The position numbers and the translations under genes are program-made. The notes under the pieces were generated by a model. The model searched no databases. It saw only the letters and a list, made by a program, of their open reading frames with translations, and was not told the origin of the DNA. Positions 57,733 to 64,000 of a stretch of 64,000 nucleotides of DNA are shown one piece after another. The DNA is taken from NCBI GenBank assembly GCA_007922305.1, contig ML677334.1, positions 55,788,720 through 55,852,719 of the forward strand. Reading direction: 5' to 3'. Positions within the stretch are counted from its first letter, which is position 1. The number at the start of each line of letters is the position of its first letter. This DNA comes from Dermatemys mawii. Taxonomy: Eukaryota > Chordata > Testudines > Dermatemydidae.

Positions 57733-60700
57733 AGGAGATCTAAATGTTACAAATTTCTGCAGATGTTCTAATGATCTGGTTAAGGCTACCAACAGTACAG
57801 GAAAGAGTAAAAGTAATGGCCAAATCAAGAGAGTTCTGTAATAGCACCTTGCAGATTTTTATAATCTTTTCAACATCTGATGAGCATCCACCTGTGGGAA
57901 ATGTCCTGTTTTTGTGCAGTAGTGTTGGTCATTTCAGAGCTTGGAGCCATGATCTGGACCTCTGTTACTGAGAGTACACATGTTTATAAACCCCACCATC
58001 AGTGGAATAAGTTCTTACTGCTTTACCTTCAAGGGCAGCTGATTACAATCCTTCTACAGTATTTCCTATTCCTGTCTCTTTGGTCTGTAGAGAATCCATG
58101 ACAGAAATAAATTGCACTTAATGCATATGACAACTCCCATCCGAGACTCACAAAGTATTTTATTCTCACGTCTCTGTAAAGAGAATAGTTTTAACCTTAT
58201 GCTAAAGATGGGAAAACAGAGAGACTGGTGGTAAAAACATTTTTTAAAGCATTTATGAGCACGGTTTGGTTTTGGCTATGCTAGCAGCTAAAGTATGTCC
58301 AGCACCAATTCAGCTGCGTCCCCCTGCTAACACCCATTTCAGCACGAGATCATTTTTAGCATAGAGCAGGCCTTATTTTCAGTGCCATTTTACACATTCA
58401 CATTTTACAGCTTCCTTAGTGGGTTGTTCTTGCCTCAGTTCCTATAAGCATGCACGCTATGAGCTGAATTTTTGGACTGCATGTTTTACACCTGCCATTC
58501 TCTAGTTCGAGGTTTGCATGTCTTCTCTCATCTTCACCTGGTCTTAATTGGTGGGCATGCTGTTTCCTGTGGTGTCCCATGTTCTTGTCTAAATGACCGC
58601 CACTCTATAATCCTCACTTCAAAATCTTTAAACAGACTTGTCACTATTTTATGAAACGCCACAGGTGCTGAACTTATTCCAGAGAGTCGTCTGAGAAATC
58701 TCTAGTGACTACATGGTATTTTCAAAGCACCAAACATGAGATTAGGTTAATCTAGTTTAAGATACCAAAAGCTGCAAATTGTCTCTAGTTCAAAAGTCCT
58801 GTGCATCTGGAAGCTTTGAAATAAACTCTCAAGTATAGATGTATTCAAGCCACTGGGATCTAAGCAAATTCTTAAACTTTCACCTGAATTCTCTATAATG
58901 AGCCAGTCTGTGAGTTTGTCATTTTATTTATATAGAAACCTTCCCATATAACCAAACTTCATTGTTACCTTTTCTCTCCTACCTACTGATAAATTTCATG
59001 GGAAACCAATCCCTTGTTTTTTTAAAACGCGTATTTACATAGTACAATTTTTTCAAAGCATATTATTGCATTACTGACTTTTATAATATTTTTATATTAT
59101 TTGTATTTTTGAGTTCCTTGAAAAAATTTAACATTGCTGGCACAGTATGAATCCATTCACCCTTTCACACTAGGTTATATATTCTAGCTTTCTTTATCTT
59201 GAGAAGCTAAAATTAAAAAATGAATATTTACAAGATCCAAGAACTGCTCAGCTGCCAGATAGCTTCGCTACTAGAACACTAAGTTCAGCAACATATAACT
59301 TTGCTATTAGATGGTGTCATCTGTTGCTGGTATGAGCTCTTCCTTTTCTTCGAATTTGTGAAGCACGTCAGCTGACATTATATTGGCTTGAGCTCCTCTG
59401 CATGCTGAGAATTTTATTTGCTTGCTGTATAACCTAAATTCTCCTTACTTCAGAGACGCTTTCCAAAGCATTTACCATCCTTTTCTATAAGAAGTCAGGC
59501 TATATTGCTCCATCTCTTTACTACATTATTCACAGTTGGGGGCACAGTTTAAATAGAAATGTATACTGCAATAATAATCTACCCAGCCATCCAGTTGTTG
59601 CCCACAGCTCAAAGTGCTACAAATTAAATTACTCTGCAAAATTCCACTGGGTAAGGAGAGCGAAGTGTACGCTAGATATAGAAGTAAGGAAAGTAGAAAT
59701 ACAGTTAAAGATGGCAGGCTGTACTGTAGTCACCAGATTTTAAACAGAATCCCACATGTTGTAATAATTTGTCATGTATCTGAATGGGTTAAATTAATTC
59801 TTGCATGTTCGTATCACTTCAAAATTTGCTCATCCTGAAAGATCAGTTTGATGTAATATAAGGCCAAATTCTGTCCCACTTACTTATGTTAACTAGTATC
59901 TTACTCTGTTGTCCTTACTCAATAGCTTACAAATAACATGTAAAAAACTCTGCATAATCTGTGTTCTTGTAATGACAGCGGGGAGTCAGTGGCTGTGTGC
60001 CATTAGAGGCTCTCATCTGTTTTGTCACTTTGTCACAGAGGTGGCAGACAGGTTGAAGCAAAATACAGATCCAAAATACAGATCCATCACTGCCTTTCTT
60101 TGATTTCTGCAAGTCCGTTCAAGGCTGTGAGGTGTCATTGGCCATAGCGTCTGTGTTTCTTAATGTCAAAATGCATGTTTTCCTTTCTTCCATTATGCTC
60201 CAGTAACCTTTCCCTGAGACCATATCTTAATGTCACATACACAATGGACATTTACTACATTGGAATAAGAACTTTATTAACAGCACCTCCTATATCAATT
60301 ATTAAAAGTATAGCTTAAATACAAAACCACATTTTTACTTGACTACATTTTCACGTCCTTCATTCTGAACACCAGATGTCACTAGTATGCTCTCATCTCT
60401 CCCTACTGCAATTATTTCTCCTATGCTAGTTCAGCCAGATTCTTAGGTTCATAATTTCAATCTTCTGATTAGAGGTTCAATACATTAAGATATGCAAGGT
60501 GAGATATTGTAATACTTACAAGAGAAGTGTGTAGGATTTTTGATATATGAGGGGAAGGAAAACAGTTAAAAACAAAACATGTATCGATAATATATATGTG
60601 CACATACACAATTTTCTGTGTTTGTTCACATTCTCATTGGTCCAAGTCAAATCACATGATTGTAAAAGCAAATATCATTACCTAAAAAAAAAAAATAATC

Positions 60701-61477
60701 TTTAAATATACATCTTTTGGTAACTATGCACAAAATGAGGCAAAAAACTAAAACACGCCCCCTATGACACAGCTTTTTCAGAAACCAAATTTTCTGACCA
60801 TGCAATGACCTAGGCATATACACCTACCAGGAATCTGGAGAACACTCTATGGAGAATTTGTAATGTACAATATATGAGACAAGAAAGAGTAATAAACAAA
60901 AATGAAGTTTATGACATTTTAACTCTTCTTTCTCATATAATATGCTGTGGGTCACTATATAGGTTCAACTTTGTAATAGGCCTTTTTCCTTTTCACAGTG
61001 CTAGGTAGGTACATGGTACCATGCTAGGTAGTGACACATTCTGGCTGTGCAGGGCAAATGCAGCCAGATGCCTTATGGAGCACTGGGTGAACATGCTGGG
61101 TAGACATCCTTACACATTTTTGAAAGGAATAGGCTACACCCCACATCAAGTATGCAGCTGGTAGAAAGCAGAGTTCTGGTCATGCACCCACCACAGCTGG
61201 CTATGTTTCTGTGAAACTGCCCTGGGCATACCACAACCTAGCCTTCAAAAGAAGGTACAGTTTGTTGAGCCTAGCAACTGTGTAGTTGTAGCGCGAGAAA
61301 GGAGGCTCCCTATATCCTCTCTCCTCCTTTTTTGCAGATTCATCCAGAAGTTTATTACCTCATCCCCCTTGTCTATCTAATATCCTGCGGCAAACATGGC
61401 CAGAACACCACTGCAAGGAAGAAATAGTGATCAGTTTCTATTTTACACACACCTGTGTAAGTAGGCCTGTGTTATAC
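57733..61477. other. Unassigned sequence
   Basis: 3.7 kb, AT-rich. A very degraded MIR-like stretch may lie at 58,140-58,260 ('agatgggaaaacagagag'). No gene seen. This is the longest stretch here without a nameable repeat. Confidence 0.4.
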
Positions 61478-62184
61478 TTTTGGTCTTCACAACATCCCCT
61501 GGCAATGAGTTCCACGGGTTGATTGTGCATTGTGTGAAGAAGTACTTCCTTATGTTTGTTTTAAACCTGTTGCCTATTAATGTCATTGGGTGACCCCTGG
61601 TTCTTATGTTATGTGAAGGGTAAATAACATTTCCTTATTCACTTTCTCTACACCATTCATGATTTTACAGACCTATCACCACATTACCTAAATTGAGCTG
61701 TCCCTGATTTTTAATCTCTCATATGGAAGCTGTTCCATATCCCTAATCATTTTTGTTGCTCTTCTCTATAGTTTTTCCAATTCTAATGTATCTTTTTTGA
61801 GACTGGGAAAGCAGAACTACACACAGTATTCAGGGTGTGGACATACCATGGATTTATATAGTGGCATTATTATATTTTCTGTCTTATTAGCTATCCCATT
61901 CCTAATGCTACCTAACATTGTTAGTTTTTTTGACTTCCACTGAACACTGAGCAGATGATGTCAGTGAACTATCCATGATGACTTCAAGACATCTTTTTTG
62001 AGTGGTAACAGTTAATTTAGACCTCATCATTTTGTATGTCTAGTTGGGATTACGTTTTCCAACATGCATTCCTTAGCATTTATCAACATTGAATTTCATC
62101 TGTCATTTTGTTGCCCAGACACCCAGTTTTGTGGAATATCTTTGTAATTCTTCACAGTATGCTTTAGACTTAGGGTATATTGAA

Positions 62185-62410
62185 TAATTTTGTATCATCT
62201 ACAAATTTTGTCATCTCATTGTTTACCCTTTCCCCCTACCCCCAAATCACTGATGACTATGCTGAATAGTACTGGTCCCAGTACAGATCCGTGGGAGACC
62301 CCATTGTTTACCTCTCTCAACTGTGAAAACTGACCATTTATTCCTACCCTTAGTTTCCTATCTTTTAACCAGTTACTGATCCATGAGAGGACCTTCTCCC
62401 TTATCCCCAT
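62185..62410 (-). pseudogene. CR1 reverse transcriptase, palm with catalytic box
   Basis: Residues WISNWLKDRK, then V-x-NGVSHGSVLGPVLF, are the classical block before the active site. A 'ggggt' expansion near 62,235 shifts the frame. The catalytic box is then found at 62,194-62,205 as F-V-D-D followed by T-K-L. Both catalytic aspartates are retained, unlike the copy at 14 kb. As the frame is broken twice within 700 bp the protein is not made intact. Confidence 0.8.
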
Positions 62411-62479
62411 GACTGCTTAGTTTGCTTAAAAACCTTTGGTGAGGGACCTTGTCAAAGGATTTTTGAGAGTCCAGATACA

Positions 62480-62866
62480 CTATATCCATTGGACAGAAAT
62501 TGGTGAGGCATGATTTTCCTTTACAAAAGCCATGTTGACTCTTCCCCAACATATTGTGTTCACGTATGTGTTTAGAATTCTGTCCTTTACTATAGTTTCA
62601 ACTAGCTTGCCTGATAATGAAGTTAGACTTACCAGCCTATAATTTCCAGGATCTTCTCTGGAGCTTTTTTTAAAAAAAATGGCTTTAGCTATTCTCCAGT
62701 CATCTGGTACAGAGACGGATTTAAGTGATAGCTTACATAACACAGTTAGTACCTCTGCAATTTCACCTCTGAACTCCTTCAGAACTCTTGGGTGAATACC
62801 ATCTGGTCCTGGTGACTTATTACTGTTTAATTCATCAGTCTGCTGCAAAACCTCACTCACTGACAC
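62480..62866 (-). pseudogene. CR1 reverse transcriptase, finger region
   Basis: A 128-codon open stretch has the diagnostic order VLQQTDELNSNKSPGPDGI (minus a residue of spacing), HPRVLKE, VPDDW-x-x-A, then GNYR-x-VSLTS and GKLVETI. These form the finger and early palm of non-LTR reverse transcriptases. A poly-A/T slip near 62,670-62,680 adds F residues at the usual I-x-P-I-x-KKG block. The frame is lost after residue about 105. The next open piece of the enzyme is at 62,216-62,410. Confidence 0.85.
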
Positions 62867-63262
62867 TTCAATCTCCCTTGCACCCTCTGAAGTGAAGATC
62901 AGTGCAAATAATTCATTTAGCTTCTCCGCAGTGGCATGGTCTTATCTGAGTGCTCCTTCAACAGTTTGATCGTCCAGTGGTCCCACAGATTGTTTGGCAA
63001 GTTTCTTGCTTCTGATGTACTTGAAAACATTTTTGCTTTTCAACTTCTGTTTTGGCTTGACTAATTACACTTTTGCACTTGTTTTGCCAGCATTTATGTT
63101 CTTTTCTCTTTTCCTCAGTAGGAATTTTAAAGGATGTCTTTTTGTCTCTAACTACATTTTTTACTCTATTGCTTAGCCATCATGGCATTTTTGGGCCCTC
63201 TTATTTTATTTTGTTTTTACTGGGGTATACATTCAGTTTGAGCATCTATTTTGGTGTTTTTC

Positions 63263-63610
63263 TTAAAGTTTCCATGCAGCTTGAAGGCATTTTACTTTTT
63301 TGACTATTCCTTTTAATTTCTGTTTAACTAGCTTCCTCATTTTTGGGTCATTTCTCTTTTGGAAGCTAAATACTACTGTGGTGGGTTTTTTCCCCACAGC
63401 AATGTTAAATATACTTATATTATGGTCACCGTTACCAGGAGGTTCATCTATATTCACCTTTTGGACCGGATCCTGTGTGACACTTAGGACTAAATCAAGA
63501 ATTGTCTCTCCTCTTGTGGGTTCCAGGACTAGCTGCTCAAAGAAGTAGTTATTAATGGTATCTAGAAATTTTCTCTCTGCATCTGATCGTGAGGTGACGT
63601 ACCCAGTCAA
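63263..63610 (-). pseudogene. CR1 endonuclease C-terminal part
   Basis: A 115-codon open stretch covers the end of the apurinic-type endonuclease that nicks target DNA for CR1. Visible motifs are FLDTINNYFFEQLV, then an ILDLVL strand, then the catalytic GNGDHN box (S/G-D-H) at residues about 78-83. The chain continues into the basic linker (KLVKQKLKG). Upstream endonuclease motifs are not in the same frame. The first Met is not the real start. A stop ends it before the reverse transcriptase. Confidence 0.8.
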
Positions 63611-63860
63611 TACGGTGATAGTTGAAATCTGCCATTTTTCTTGAGTTTCCTGTTTTTGCAGTCTCTCTAGTCTGAGTATTTCACAGTCACTGTCACCACT
63701 CTGGTCAAGTGGTCAGTAGTACATTCCTGCTGCTATAATCATATTATTCAAGCATGAAATTCTATCCATAGAAATTTTATGGTAGAGTTTGATTGATTTA
63801 AAACTTTTACTATGTTTGACTCTGTCAATCTTCATTATAATGTATTGCTTATCATAATAA

Positions 63861-64000
63861 ACTATTGCAGTCAGTTGATTTCTGAGTAAATTTATGTTTG
63901 CCTTTTGAATGGAATGCTTATTTAATCCTTATCTTTTCCATGGAGGTAACCCAGCTTTCTAATCAAAGAAAATAAGCTGCAGTTTCCAAATATGAACAGT
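63861..64000. other. Window edge, unassigned
   Basis: The CR1 similarity fades at about 63,860. The last 140 bases are AT-rich without recognisable features. Confidence 0.4.

Larger units (their letters stand above)
61478..63860 (-). mobile_element. CR1 LINE, best-preserved copy
   Basis: Read on the minus strand it goes from the middle of the endonuclease (about 63,860) through the reverse transcriptase to the 3' non-coding part, where 'gagttccacgggttgattgt' minus its last base matches the other CR1 tail. The last 3' bases are missing at 61,478. The order and motifs are collinear with CR1 throughout, without large indels. Confidence 0.85.

Overview
The window reads as nuclear, non-coding DNA of a non-mammalian amniote, most likely a turtle. 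The grounds are chicken-repeat-1 (CR1) LINEs with turtle-type 3' ends, a tRNA-derived SINE with a CR1-like tail, ancient MIR and L2/L3-type relics, and many short terminal-inverted-repeat elements that resemble turtle families as I remember them. The turtle assignment is inference. I found no host protein-coding exon, rRNA, functional tRNA or CRISPR array. The piece could be intergenic or lie inside a large intron.

Layout. 1-5,100: a nested block of two LTRs, a hAT-type non-autonomous element and a hAT transposase relic. 5,100-12,660: mostly unassigned sequence with a foldback retroelement (7,181-7,395), a TA-duplicating MITE and a Harbinger-like MITE. 12,660-14,800: a decayed CR1 on the plus strand and an LTR-like repeat. 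16,500-22,100: a hAT-like MITE; a long inverted-repeat element carrying tRNA-like units, split by an LTR retroelement with gag-like and Ty3/gypsy-type RNase H relics; and a solo LTR. 23,800-28,200: MITEs, a TATA-bearing LTR with a GT/AC palindrome, and a hAT MITE with a perfect 8-bp target duplication. 30,800-41,700: MITEs, MIRs, an LTR-like repeat, a CR1 tail, two more foldback retroelements and a solo LTR. 44,900-46,100: a solo LTR containing a Tigger-like MITE. 48,000-53,100: a GC-richer repeat, a second copy of the first LTR family, MITEs and a decayed CR1. 56,400-57,700: a MITE and a SINE. 61,500-63,900: the best-preserved CR1, on the minus strand.

How the parts relate. Nothing forms a host pathway; the window is a record of successive insertions. 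Where both ends can be read, target duplications fit the class: 8 bp for hAT, TAA for Harbinger-like, TA for mariner/Tigger-like, 4-5 bp for LTRs and 11-16 bp for the foldback retroelements. These last three carry a hammerhead-like fold in their arms and are the most interesting biology here. Family names rest on motifs and remembered consensus sequences, not on a database search.
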